Assembly: GCA_002424635.1 (NCBI GenBank)
Contig: DIKT01000018.1
Coordinates: 36,327-47,304, forward strand
DNA from: Desulfobulbaceae bacterium UBA5611
GTDB lineage: Bacteria; Desulfobacterota; Desulfobulbia; Desulfobulbales; Desulfocapsaceae
Direction of reading: 5' to 3'
Length of the DNA: 10,978 nucleotides
How positions within the stretch are numbered: the first letter of the stretch is position 1; every line of letters begins with the position of its first letter. Below the pieces are notes generated by a model that saw only the letters and a list, made by a program, of their open reading frames with translations, made no database searches and was not told where the DNA came from. The position numbers were made by a program, and so were the translations under genes. Below, piece by piece: positions 1-6,077 of the stretch.

Positions 1-1308
1 TTGGCAGCGCAACAGGCTGAAGATGCGGCTGCAATGGCGGGATTTAATGATCAGGCGTTAAATGAAACGGCCGCCGCGCAGATCAAGGTATGGCGGGATG
101 CCGAAAAGAAAGCCGAGTCCGCTGGAACCAAAACTGTGCAGAAACCCTACAATTATATTCCAAGCTTGATCGCCTTGTGTGTCTTCTTCATCGTCATGTT
201 AGGTGCCGGAATTGTACTCATGGGCAAAAGCTTTTCGGAATTTGCCAAGGGCTTTGTCATTGTTTTTCTGATCGCCACCCTGGCCTATATGTTTGGCGGC
301 CAGGCCATTTCCCGGCAGTATGGTTTTGGTGCAGAGGCCTGGGGCATTCTGCTCGGCATGTTGATCGCCAATACCGTCGGTACCCCTAAATGGGTGCTGC
401 CGGCCTGCCAGGTGGAATTTTTTATCAAGACCGGTCTGGTTCTGCTGGGAGCGGAGGTCCTGTTCGGTAAGATCCTGGCTATAGGTATTCCCGGCATTTT
501 TGTGGCCTGGGTGGTCACTCCCATCGTGCTGGTCTGTACTTATATCTTTGGTCAGAAGATTCTGAAAATACCATCTAAATCCCTGAATATAGTAATCTCC
601 GCTGATATGTCGGTGTGCGGCACGTCCGCTGCCATTGCCGTGGCCGCAGCCAGCCGTGCCAAAAAAGAGGAGTTAACCCTGGCCATCGGGTTGTCATTGG
701 TCTTTACCGCCATCATGATGATTGCCCTGCCGGCTTTTATCAAAGCGGTTGGTATACCGGAGATACTGGGCGGCGCCTGGATGGGAGGAACAATCGATTC
801 CACCGGTGCTGTTGCTGCAGCCGGTGCTTTTTTAGGCCAAAAAGCCATGTATGTGGCGGCCACGATTAAAATGATCCAGAATGTCATGATCGGCGTTACT
901 GCCTTTTGTGTTGCCGTGTACTGGTGCCTGCGAGTGGATTGCACGGCCGGCAGAACTGTAGGGGCCGGTGAGATATGGCTTCGTTTTCCCAAATTCGTAC
1001 TCGGTTTTCTGGCCGCGTCCATTCTTTTTTCTTTGCTCGATAGTAACCTGAGCCCAGGGATGGCCGATGCCATTCTGGATCAGGGTGTGGTACGGGGTGG
1101 AACCAAACTGCTGCGTGACTGGTTCTTCGCACTTTCTTTTGCAGCCATCGGCCTGTCCACCAATTTCAGAGCGCTGACCCAGTACTTCAAGGGTGGCAAA
1201 CCGCTTATTCTCTACGCCTGCGGACAGAGCTTAAATTTATTACTGACGCTGGGCATGGCCTACATCATGTTCTATCTGGTCTTTCCGGAAATCACCGCTA
1301 AGATTTAA
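1..1308 (+). CDS. YeiH-family (putative sulfate exporter) membrane transporter, 5'-truncated
   Basis: This is a polytopic inner-membrane protein of the YeiH/UPF0324 family (Pfam Cons_hypoth698), often labelled putative sulfate exporter; the substrate is not firmly established. The reading frame is open to the window edge. The TTG at base 1 is probably not the real start, because long-form members in deltaproteobacteria carry a further N-terminal membrane region, so about 435 residues of a longer protein are seen. Residues 1-45 are hydrophilic and Ala/Lys/Glu-rich, like the linker of the long form. About ten hydrophobic segments follow from residue 53. Family signatures visible are ANTVGTP near 123-129, IKTGLVLLGAE near 141-151, the SVCGTSAAIA motif at 204-213 and GGTIDSTGAVAAAG at 262-275. 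Two small membrane-protein genes follow on the same strand. In sulfate-reducing or sulfur-disproportionating bacteria an anion-transport role is plausible but is inference. Family assignment is sure; the function is not. Confidence 0.9.
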   Translation: MAAQQAEDAAAMAGFNDQALNETAAAQIKVWRDAEKKAESAGTKTVQKPYNYIPSLIALCVFFIVMLGAGIVLMGKSFSEFAKGFVIVFLIATLAYMFGGQAISRQYGFGAEAWGILLGMLIANTVGTPKWVLPACQVEFFIKTGLVLLGAEVLFGKILAIGIPGIFVAWVVTPIVLVCTYIFGQKILKIPSKSLNIVISADMSVCGTSAAIAVAAASRAKKEELTLAIGLSLVFTAIMMIALPAFIKAVGIPEILGGAWMGGTIDSTGAVAAAGAFLGQKAMYVAATIKMIQNVMIGVTAFCVAVYWCLRVDCTAGRTVGAGEIWLRFPKFVLGFLAASILFSLLDSNLSPGMADAILDQGVVRGGTKLLRDWFFALSFAAIGLSTNFRALTQYFKGGKPLILYACGQSLNLLLTLGMAYIMFYLVFPEITAKI

Positions 1309-1327
1309 TACAAATTGGTTAAAATGA

Positions 1328-1358
1328 AATCAGGCGGGAGTTATTTTTCCGCCTGATT
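1328..1358 (+). terminator. Intergenic hairpin after the transporter gene (weak terminator or attenuator)
   Basis: A perfect 10-bp stem (AATCAGGCGG at 1328-1337 with CCGCCTGATT at 1349-1358) encloses an 11-nt loop that holds five T residues. It lies 20 nt after the transporter stop. No U-tract follows the stem on the + strand: the next bases are AACAAGGAGG, the ribosome-binding site of the downstream gene. It is therefore more likely an mRNA-stabilising or processing hairpin, or a leaky attenuator, than a classic intrinsic terminator. Confidence 0.4.
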
Positions 1359-1373
1359 AACAAGGAGGAGCCA

Positions 1374-1625
1374 ATGAAGAAAGAAACGAGCATGCTGCAG
1401 AATATCTGCAATCTTATGGTATCATTCAGTTTTTGCCTGATCTTTGTCTATATTTTTCTGCCATATGTGACCGCGTCGGTGGACATTCTCAACCGGATGT
1501 CACAGCAGCTGGAGAGTAAGGATATCGATCCGACCCGTTATATCTCCACCGATGTCGCCCAGGTCAAGGAGGCCGAGGATTATTTTAAGACGGTGTTCGA
1601 GGATAACCGACAGGCCCGGCAATGA
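1374..1625 (+). CDS. Small single-pass membrane protein of unknown function
   Basis: An 83-residue protein I do not recognise. It begins with a short basic N terminus (MKKETS), followed by one hydrophobic segment at about residues 13-35, then a charged region of about 48 residues that ends in a probable amphipathic helix (residues 60-80). The topology suggests one membrane anchor with a soluble tail. The start is well supported: AAGGAGG at 1362-1368 lies 5 nt before the ATG. It sits 65 nt after the transporter stop, with the hairpin in between, and 21 nt before the next gene. Its position suggests an accessory of the transporter or of the following protein, but nothing in the sequence proves that. 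It is real by its start signal, sensible hydrophobicity pattern and tight packing. Confidence 0.75.
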   Translation: MKKETSMLQNICNLMVSFSFCLIFVYIFLPYVTASVDILNRMSQQLESKDIDPTRYISTDVAQVKEAEDYFKTVFEDNRQARQ

Positions 1626-1646
1626 TCCCCATTCTGGCATGCCTCT

Positions 1647-2279
1647 ATGAAAACCATCGACCTTAACGAAAAAAAGCAGCTGATTCTCGCCAATGAAACA
1701 GCTGTGAGCCGGCGCCTGGCAAGGTATGTGCTTGACAAACCGCTGCCGCAGATCTGGATGATTTTTATTCCTATCTTTTTTGTCTTTTATTTCTCCAAAC
1801 TGAAACAATATGAGAGCGATCTGCATGATTTTAGCGAACATTACCTTCTTCTTCGATGCCGAGTATTGGACGCCGTCTTTAATGCCGAAGAAAGCCGGCG
1901 ACCAGTTGCTATCGACTTACTGGTAAATCAGATCGTTGATATAGAAGAGAGAACGCGACCACTGTGTGTTAAATGGCTGACTGTCCTGGCCGAACATTTT
2001 CGGTTGCTGCTGGCTGCTCATGGTCAAAGTTACCCGGATCTGGTACGTTACGGATATCGTAGTAAAATAAAATATAAGGCCTATCTCCACCAGCTCAGCC
2101 AGGATGAGACAGCTTTCAACAGGTCGTTGCTGCCGACCATAAGCGGCAATAACTCGGAACTGAGCCAGATCACTAAAAAAATGGCCGAGGGCATAAAATA
2201 TTTACAAAACAAGGAAGTGGAAGCAATTTTTTCTTTCGACTATACCAGTGAACCTTCATCTAATTGCGTCAAAGCTTAG
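1647..2279 (+). CDS. Membrane-anchored protein of unknown function
   Basis: A 210-residue protein I do not recognise. Residues 1-35 are charged and probably helical, with a basic patch SRRLARY at 21-27. One short hydrophobic segment rich in Ile and Phe spans about 36-50. The remaining 160 residues look like a soluble, mostly helical domain with many Leu, Arg and Glu residues (for example RCRVLDAV, LLVNQIVDIEERTRP and a basic stretch RYGYRSKIKYKAY near 134-145). There is no signal peptide. No clear Shine-Dalgarno sequence precedes the ATG; translation may depend on the gene 21 nt upstream. No earlier in-frame start is usable, since the ATG at 1639 runs into a stop after two codons. Together with the 83-residue gene it may be a partner of the YeiH-family transporter; this is inferred from position only. 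Confidence 0.75.
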   Translation: MKTIDLNEKKQLILANETAVSRRLARYVLDKPLPQIWMIFIPIFFVFYFSKLKQYESDLHDFSEHYLLLRCRVLDAVFNAEESRRPVAIDLLVNQIVDIEERTRPLCVKWLTVLAEHFRLLLAAHGQSYPDLVRYGYRSKIKYKAYLHQLSQDETAFNRSLLPTISGNNSELSQITKKMAEGIKYLQNKEVEAIFSFDYTSEPSSNCVKA

Positions 2280-2292
2280 CTCTTATTCTCAA

Positions 2293-2433
2293 GGGTGCCT
2301 TGAAAAATGGTCTTTTTGCCCAAACTCGGCGTTATGCTCAAAATTTTATCCTCGGAATATCAACTATATGCCTGCGGTAAAATTTTTCACATGCCTTGAT
2401 TTTGAACAAAAATCCTCATTTTTCAAGATATCC
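2293..2433. repeat. Long imperfect palindromic element (REP- or MITE-like)
   Basis: Two arms of about 60 nt face each other around an AT-rich loop near 2356-2370. The outer ends match perfectly (CTTGAAAAATG at 2299-2309 against CATTTTTCAAG at 2417-2427). The inner arms align over most of their length at roughly two-thirds identity, including TTTTTG with CAAAAA and AAAATTTTA with TAAAATTTT. Many arm-to-arm differences are transitions, and several of them give G-U wobble pairs in RNA. The element may start a little earlier (about 2289) and end a little later (about 2437). No protein is credible here. It could be a dispersed palindromic repeat, a non-autonomous transposon remnant or a structured 3' mRNA end. 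The structure is read directly; the class is inference. Confidence 0.75.
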
Positions 2434-2530
2434 TCAACAGTAAATTACCTTCCCTGATAGCCTCCAAACCGCTCCCTACCGCACGGCAAAGTGGGCCGGA
2501 GCTCACCTTGATGTGTCCTCATAGTTCCAG

Positions 2531-2553
2531 TCAATAATAGTTGTTACTATTGA
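2531..2553. promoter_or_regulatory. Dyad overlapping the -35 box (possible operator)
   Basis: TCAA at 2531-2534 and TAGT at 2538-2541 pair with ACTA at 2546-2549 and TTGA at 2550-2553, around a TGTT centre and with a 3-nt bulge. Read alternatively, TCAATA and TATTGA form a 6-bp inverted repeat. The dyad covers the -35 hexamer of the promoter next to it, which is where a repressor would sit. AT-rich chance symmetry cannot be excluded. Confidence 0.3.
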
Positions 2554-2569
2554 TTAGGCCATGTATACT
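2541..2569 (+). promoter_or_regulatory. Sigma70-like promoter for the secreted protein gene
   Basis: TTGTTA at 2541-2546 and TATACT at 2564-2569 are separated by exactly 17 nt, giving 4/6 and 5/6 matches to the sigma70 consensus. Transcription would start near 2576 and leave a leader of about 80 nt that contains the half copy of the palindromic element. The fit in spacing and sequence is good for an otherwise gene-free stretch. Confidence 0.6.
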
Positions 2570-2593
2570 TTAGCGCTATGGTAGACCACTGGT

Positions 2594-2630
2594 AGGAATA
2601 TCAATTATGCCTGCGGTAAAATTTTCACAA
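2594..2630. repeat. Decayed half copy of the palindromic element
   Basis: About 36 nt here repeat the loop and inner right arm of the palindrome at 2293-2433. GGAATATCAA and TATGCCTGCGG, then TAAAATTTT and CACA, match 2354-2391 with only a short deletion in the loop, one substitution and one T fewer in a T-run. The outer arm and left arm are absent. It lies between the predicted promoter and the start codon of the secreted protein gene, so it would be transcribed in the leader. Confidence 0.7.
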
Positions 2631-2658
2631 GATACCCTTCATCAAATGTGACAATATT

Positions 2659-3231
2659 ATGAAAAAAATTCTAATAATTAAACTCGTGATCGGCTCGCTG
2701 CTGGCACCCTTGGCATGGTGGGCCACTGACAGCCACGCCGGAGATATCGGCGTCAGTTTTCATCTGGGGCTGCCTATTCCATCAGCCATCATTGTCCCGC
2801 AACCTGTCTATCGGCGTCCACCCCCTGCTTTCGCTTTTAGAGAAACTCCGGAGTTTATCTACTCGCCATCCCTCAATTTTTATGTGGGCGTTAATTCGCC
2901 CTACGACCTCTTTTATCATAACAACAGTTACTTTATCTTTGATCAGGGCTACTGGCATAGATCGCCCCAGCTGCATGGTCCCTGGCAAATTGTAGAGTAC
3001 CATATTCTGCCGCCTGGTTTTCGCAGACACAAGATTGAGCAGATGAGAAGATATCGTGATGCCGACTTCAAAGCCTCTCGCCGTCATAGTCGTGACAGAC
3101 GTTACACGCCGGCCAGGGATTACCGCGAGGAACGACACTATCGGGATGAGAGCAGGTCCGGTTATGATCGGGATCGCCGGAATTATCGCGACGACCGAAG
3201 GCCTCGGGAATTTGACAGGGACCGCCGCTGA
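2659..3231 (+). CDS. Secreted protein with aromatic core and Arg/Asp/Tyr-rich tail
   Basis: A 190-residue exported protein of unknown function. A signal peptide is clear: MKK, a hydrophobic core at 4-21, and a likely cleavage after SHA (residue 27). Residues 64-120 form the only ordered-looking region, rich in Tyr, Phe and Trp, with a YVGVNSPYDLFYHNNSYFIF stretch and then GYWHRSP and HGPWQIV. It resembles a short periplasmic domain seen in deltaproteobacterial proteins annotated as hypothetical. Residues 125-190 are low-complexity, dominated by R, D, Y, H and E (RDRR, YRDDRR, DRDRR), strongly charged and probably disordered. No good Shine-Dalgarno precedes the ATG; the start is chosen because it gives the signal peptide at once. 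It has its own predicted promoter and converges on rsmG, with 23 nt between the stops. An envelope-associated or polyanion-binding role is a guess. Confidence 0.75.
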   Translation: MKKILIIKLVIGSLLAPLAWWATDSHAGDIGVSFHLGLPIPSAIIVPQPVYRRPPPAFAFRETPEFIYSPSLNFYVGVNSPYDLFYHNNSYFIFDQGYWHRSPQLHGPWQIVEYHILPPGFRRHKIEQMRRYRDADFKASRRHSRDRRYTPARDYREERHYRDESRSGYDRDRRNYRDDRRPREFDRDRR

Positions 3232-3254
3232 GCAGCTGCAAATTACTGGAATAA

Positions 3255-3926
3255 TCAGCAGGAAAAGGTCAGCAAGGCCCGACTGGCGTTGGAGAAAGGC
3301 AGTTCCCGTTCATAAGTCAGGACATGGCGGAGGGCAGGAGCAGGCGTCAGTTGTTGCATGGCCTGTAATTCCTCCCGCCATTTCGGGCCTTTCATGCAGA
3401 TCACCGTGGTCTGCTGATCGCACAAGCGGCTGACCATCGCCAGAAACTCGGCAATATCAGAAACGGCCCGACTGGTGATATGAGTAAAGACGGGCTGGGA
3501 GGGCAGCAGGCTCTCATCCTCGACCCGGGCTACCAGGACGTTGACCGCACTGAGGTTCAAGGTCCTGATGACATGCCGGAGAAAAGAAACCCGTTTCAGC
3601 CGGGGTTCGAGCAAAGTGACGGTGATTTCAGGCCGGGCCGCCTTGCAGACCAGTCCCGGCAGTCCGGCCCCGCTGCCGACATCAAGCAGATGAGGCATGT
3701 CACAAGTGCTTAACAGGGGCAGCAGCGTCAAGGAATCGAGAAAATGGTTCTCAAGGATCTCGGCGTCCGCTGTCCCTTTGGCGATGAGATTGATCTTCTT
3801 GTTCCACCGCGTCAACTCCGTAAAATAAACAAACAACCGCTCCACCGCCTCCGCGTCCAGGACAATATCCAAGGCCCGGCACCCTTGCTGCAGCTGCTCC
3901 CGAAAGTCAAAGCCCGATCCTGTCAC
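3255..3926 (-). CDS. rsmG: 16S rRNA (guanine527-N7)-methyltransferase RsmG (GidB)
   Basis: RsmG uses S-adenosylmethionine to methylate N7 of G527 in 16S rRNA; it is cytoplasmic, and loss in other bacteria gives low-level streptomycin resistance. The 223-residue protein is close to the usual 205-240. Signatures in order are WNKKINLI at 41-48, HFLDSL at 61-66, the SAM-binding loop DVGSGAGLPG at 82-91, EPRLKRVSFLR at 107-117, TSRAV at 151-155 and MKGP at 178-181. The GTG start at 3926 overlaps the hisD stop by 4 nt (GTGA), so it is the last gene of the asnS-ubiE-hisD-rsmG run and probably translationally coupled to hisD. In many bacteria this gene sits next to mnmG or parA; its place behind hisD is less usual. 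Confidence 0.95.
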   Translation of the reverse strand: MTGSGFDFREQLQQGCRALDIVLDAEAVERLFVYFTELTRWNKKINLIAKGTADAEILENHFLDSLTLLPLLSTCDMPHLLDVGSGAGLPGLVCKAARPEITVTLLEPRLKRVSFLRHVIRTLNLSAVNVLVARVEDESLLPSQPVFTHITSRAVSDIAEFLAMVSRLCDQQTTVICMKGPKWREELQAMQQLTPAPALRHVLTYERELPFSNASRALLTFSC

Positions 3927-5257
3927 TTTTTTTCCGGCTCCAGTCCCTGCAAGCGCTCAGTGACCGAAGCGGCATGGGCGGTCAGACCTTCGAGGGTGGC
4001 CAGCAGCCGGATATGATCCGCATCTTCTCGTAAGGCCTGCTCCGAATAACTGATAATAGAGCTCTTCTTCAAAAAAGTCTCCACGCCGAGAGCGGAAGAA
4101 AAACGGGCCGTGCCCATGGTCGGCAGGACATGGTTGGGGCCGGCCAGATAGTCTCCGGCGGCCTCGGGGGTATGATGACCCAAAAAGATGGCTCCGGCAT
4201 GACGGATCCTTGGCACCTGAGCCCAGGGATCGCCGATCATCAGCTCCAGATGCTCAACAGCGATGTCATTGGCCAGCTCAATGGCCGTCTCAAGGCTATC
4301 GGCAATCAGGATCACGCCGCGGTCGGTCAGGGACTTACGGGCAATCTCCTGCCGCGCCAGGTTGGCCAGCTGGCGTTCCAGTTCCACCAGTATTTCTCCG
4401 GCCAGGGCCTCTTCCGTGGTGACCACCATCGCCAGGGCCATAGGATCATGTTCCGCCTGGGCCAGCATATCGGCGGCCACATGACTGGCCTTGGCGCCGG
4501 CGTCGGCCACGATCAGCACTTCCGAAGGACCGGCGATCATGTCAATACGGACCTGACCCGAGACCTGGGCCTTGGCCTCGGTGACAAACTGGTTGCCCGG
4601 CCCGACAATGACATCTACTGCCGGAATGGTTTCGGTGCCATAGGCCAGGGCCGCAATGCCCCAGGCTGATCCGGCCTTGAAGATCTCGGTGATGCCGATT
4701 TCCTGGGCCGCCACCAATAGATGCGGGCTGATCTTGCCCTGACGGTTGGGCGGGGTCAGCATGATCCTGCGGCCGACCCCGGCAATGCCGGCCGGGATAC
4801 CGCTCATCAGCACTGATGACACCAACGGGGTGGAGCCGCCCTGCCCGCCGGGGACATACAGACCGGCCGCATCAACGGGCCGGACCAGCCGGCCGACAAT
4901 GGTGCCGTTCTCCCTGGTCTGCATCCAGGAATCTTCCATCTCCCGTTCATGGAAACCCTGAATCCGTTCAATGGCCAGAGCCAGGGTCTCCAGAAAGGCG
5001 TCATCAACCAGCTCATAGGCCTCCAGCATCTCCGCCAGAGAAACCTGCATATCGCTTAAGACCAGATCCGGGGCGTCAAATTTTCTGGTATACGCCAGCA
5101 CAGCCGCATCCCCTTGCTTGCGGACCGCAGCCAGGATATCGGTGACAAGGGCCCGACAGGAATCATTGGCCGGCTGGAAACGCTGAAGAAGGGAGGCTAT
5201 CACCAGACGGCCGGCCTCGCTATTGATATGTACAGGATTTATAAGCATTTTTTTCAC
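3923..5257 (-). CDS. hisD: Histidinol dehydrogenase HisD
   Basis: HisD catalyses the last two steps of histidine biosynthesis, oxidising L-histidinol to L-histidine with two NAD+, using one zinc per active site, in the cytoplasm. The 444-residue length fits the family (434 in E. coli). By alignment from memory, the zinc ligands are Gln267 and His270 (in AQAEHDP), Asp369 (GDY) and His428; the catalytic Glu335-His336 lie in VEHLEL, and GPNHVLPT follows at 373-380. All key residues are present. Two starts are possible, GTG at 5257 (used here) and ATG at 5248; neither has a Shine-Dalgarno sequence, and the AAAAAA run before the ATG does not decide. It lies 60 nt after ubiE and overlaps rsmG by 4 nt. 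Confidence 0.97.
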   Translation of the reverse strand: MKKMLINPVHINSEAGRLVIASLLQRFQPANDSCRALVTDILAAVRKQGDAAVLAYTRKFDAPDLVLSDMQVSLAEMLEAYELVDDAFLETLALAIERIQGFHEREMEDSWMQTRENGTIVGRLVRPVDAAGLYVPGGQGGSTPLVSSVLMSGIPAGIAGVGRRIMLTPPNRQGKISPHLLVAAQEIGITEIFKAGSAWGIAALAYGTETIPAVDVIVGPGNQFVTEAKAQVSGQVRIDMIAGPSEVLIVADAGAKASHVAADMLAQAEHDPMALAMVVTTEEALAGEILVELERQLANLARQEIARKSLTDRGVILIADSLETAIELANDIAVEHLELMIGDPWAQVPRIRHAGAIFLGHHTPEAAGDYLAGPNHVLPTMGTARFSSALGVETFLKKSSIISYSEQALREDADHIRLLATLEGLTAHAASVTERLQGLEPEKK

Positions 5258-5261
5258 TAAA

Positions 5262-5298
5262 TTATGGTTAACATAAGCTGCCCTTTCTGCCAGGCAGC
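5262..5298 (-). promoter_or_regulatory. Dyad and hairpin in the ubiE-hisD gap
   Basis: Two symmetric elements sit just before hisD. TTATG and CATAA flank GTTAA at 5262-5276, a 15-bp near-perfect palindrome starting 5 bp before the GTG start. Next to it, GCTGCC (5277-5282) and GGCAGC (5293-5298) form a 6-bp hairpin with a 10-nt loop. On the - strand no U-tract follows, so this is not a standard terminator. It could modulate hisD translation or be an operator; the evidence is only symmetry. Confidence 0.25.
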
Positions 5299-5317
5299 AA
5301 TCAGCTGGGCGACTGTT

Positions 5318-6007
5318 CTACTCCTGCTTTCGTCCCCAGTGGACCGCAATGGTTCCCAGCATGAACCGTTGATAGCCGACCTCCTGAAAACCGGCCGCCG
5401 TAAAGACAGCGGCCAGGGCATCAGCACTATAAAAATCCATAGTCGAGCCGGTCAGGTAGGCGTAAGCAGACTCATCTTTAGCAATAAAACGACCAAGAAA
5501 AGGAATACCAAAACGAAAATAAAAGCGGACCAGAGGATACCACAGATTTTTGCGCGGCGGCGTGGTATCAAGACAGACCACCCGGCCGCCCGGCTTCAAG
5601 ACCCGATGCACTTCTTTAAGTACCGCCCCGGCATCATCAACATTGCGCAGCAGATAACCAAAGCTCACCGAGGCAAAGCTGTTATCGGCATAAGGCAGAA
5701 AATTGGCATCACAGGCCTGCCAGGAAATATCTAAAGGGGCAAATCTTTTTCTCGCCTCCTTCAGCATATTCTGGGCAAAATCAGCACCAATGACCCGGCT
5801 GGCCGGACAGGTCTTGCGGGTCAGGGCCGCGATATCGCCGGTGCCGGTGGCCAGATCAAGGGCCCAACCAGATCCCGGATCCTGAGCCTTATAGACCACA
5901 AAACGCCGCCAGCGCTGGTCCTGGCCGAGAGTCATCACCCGGTTCATCAGATCATACGACCCGGCAATGGCATCAAACATCCTTTGGACACCAGGACCCT
6001 TACTCAC
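5318..6007 (-). CDS. ubiE: Demethylmenaquinone methyltransferase (UbiE/MenG family)
   Basis: A SAM-dependent C-methyltransferase of the UbiE/MenG/COQ5 family; in an anaerobe of this type it would make menaquinone from demethylmenaquinone at the membrane surface. Numbered from the GTG at 6007 (229 residues), the N-terminal signature MFDAIAGSYDLMNRV at 10-24 is typical. The SAM loop is LDLATGTGDIA at 50-60, GADFAQNML follows at 74-82, and VLKPGG is at 136-141. The motif at 116-123 reads FGYLLRNV where most members have FGLRNV, and LDTTPP replaces the usual LEFS-type stretch, so it is a divergent member. The GTG at 6007 is chosen because GGAG at 6015-6018 lies 7 nt upstream; TTG at 6031 and ATG at 6022 are alternatives. 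It follows asnS by about 70 nt and precedes hisD by 60 nt. Confidence 0.88.
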   Translation of the reverse strand: MSKGPGVQRMFDAIAGSYDLMNRVMTLGQDQRWRRFVVYKAQDPGSGWALDLATGTGDIAALTRKTCPASRVIGADFAQNMLKEARKRFAPLDISWQACDANFLPYADNSFASVSFGYLLRNVDDAGAVLKEVHRVLKPGGRVVCLDTTPPRKNLWYPLVRFYFRFGIPFLGRFIAKDESAYAYLTGSTMDFYSADALAAVFTAAGFQEVGYQRFMLGTIAVHWGRKQE

Positions 6008-6046
6008 AGTATATCTCCACATTGACAGCAAGACGCCTCGGCATCT

Positions 6047-6060
6047 TTGTTACATAACAA
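6047..6060. promoter_or_regulatory. Perfect 14-bp dyad upstream of ubiE
   Basis: TTGTTA and TAACAA face each other across a CA spacer, 40 bp upstream of the predicted ubiE start and between asnS and ubiE. It resembles the half-sites of redox regulators such as Rex (TTGTTAA-N4-TTAACAA), but the spacing is too short for that family. A regulator site is possible; chance is also possible in AT-rich DNA. Confidence 0.25.
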
Positions 6061-6077
6061 GTGCATAACCGGCAATC

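Noticed and set aside
552..1073. - strand open frame of 173 codons opposite the transporter
   Set aside because: Antisense shadow of a clear membrane protein gene; no start signal or recognisable domain.
2248..2457. Open frame of 69 codons after the 210-residue protein gene
   Set aside because: It runs through the long palindrome, overlaps the end of the preceding gene, has no ribosome-binding site and shows no protein-like pattern.
2280..2658. CRISPR array or riboswitch
   Set aside because: There are only two related copies, one of them partial, with no regular spacers, and no known riboswitch core could be recognised.
4130..4669. + strand open frame of 179 codons opposite hisD
   Set aside because: Antisense shadow inside hisD, Gly/His/Gln-rich as expected from the reverse complement of a coding region.
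6047..6060. Rex-type redox operator
   Set aside because: Half-sites resemble Rex sites, but the spacer is 2 bp and the total length 14 bp, unlike the 18-bp Rex operator, so I report only an unnamed dyad.
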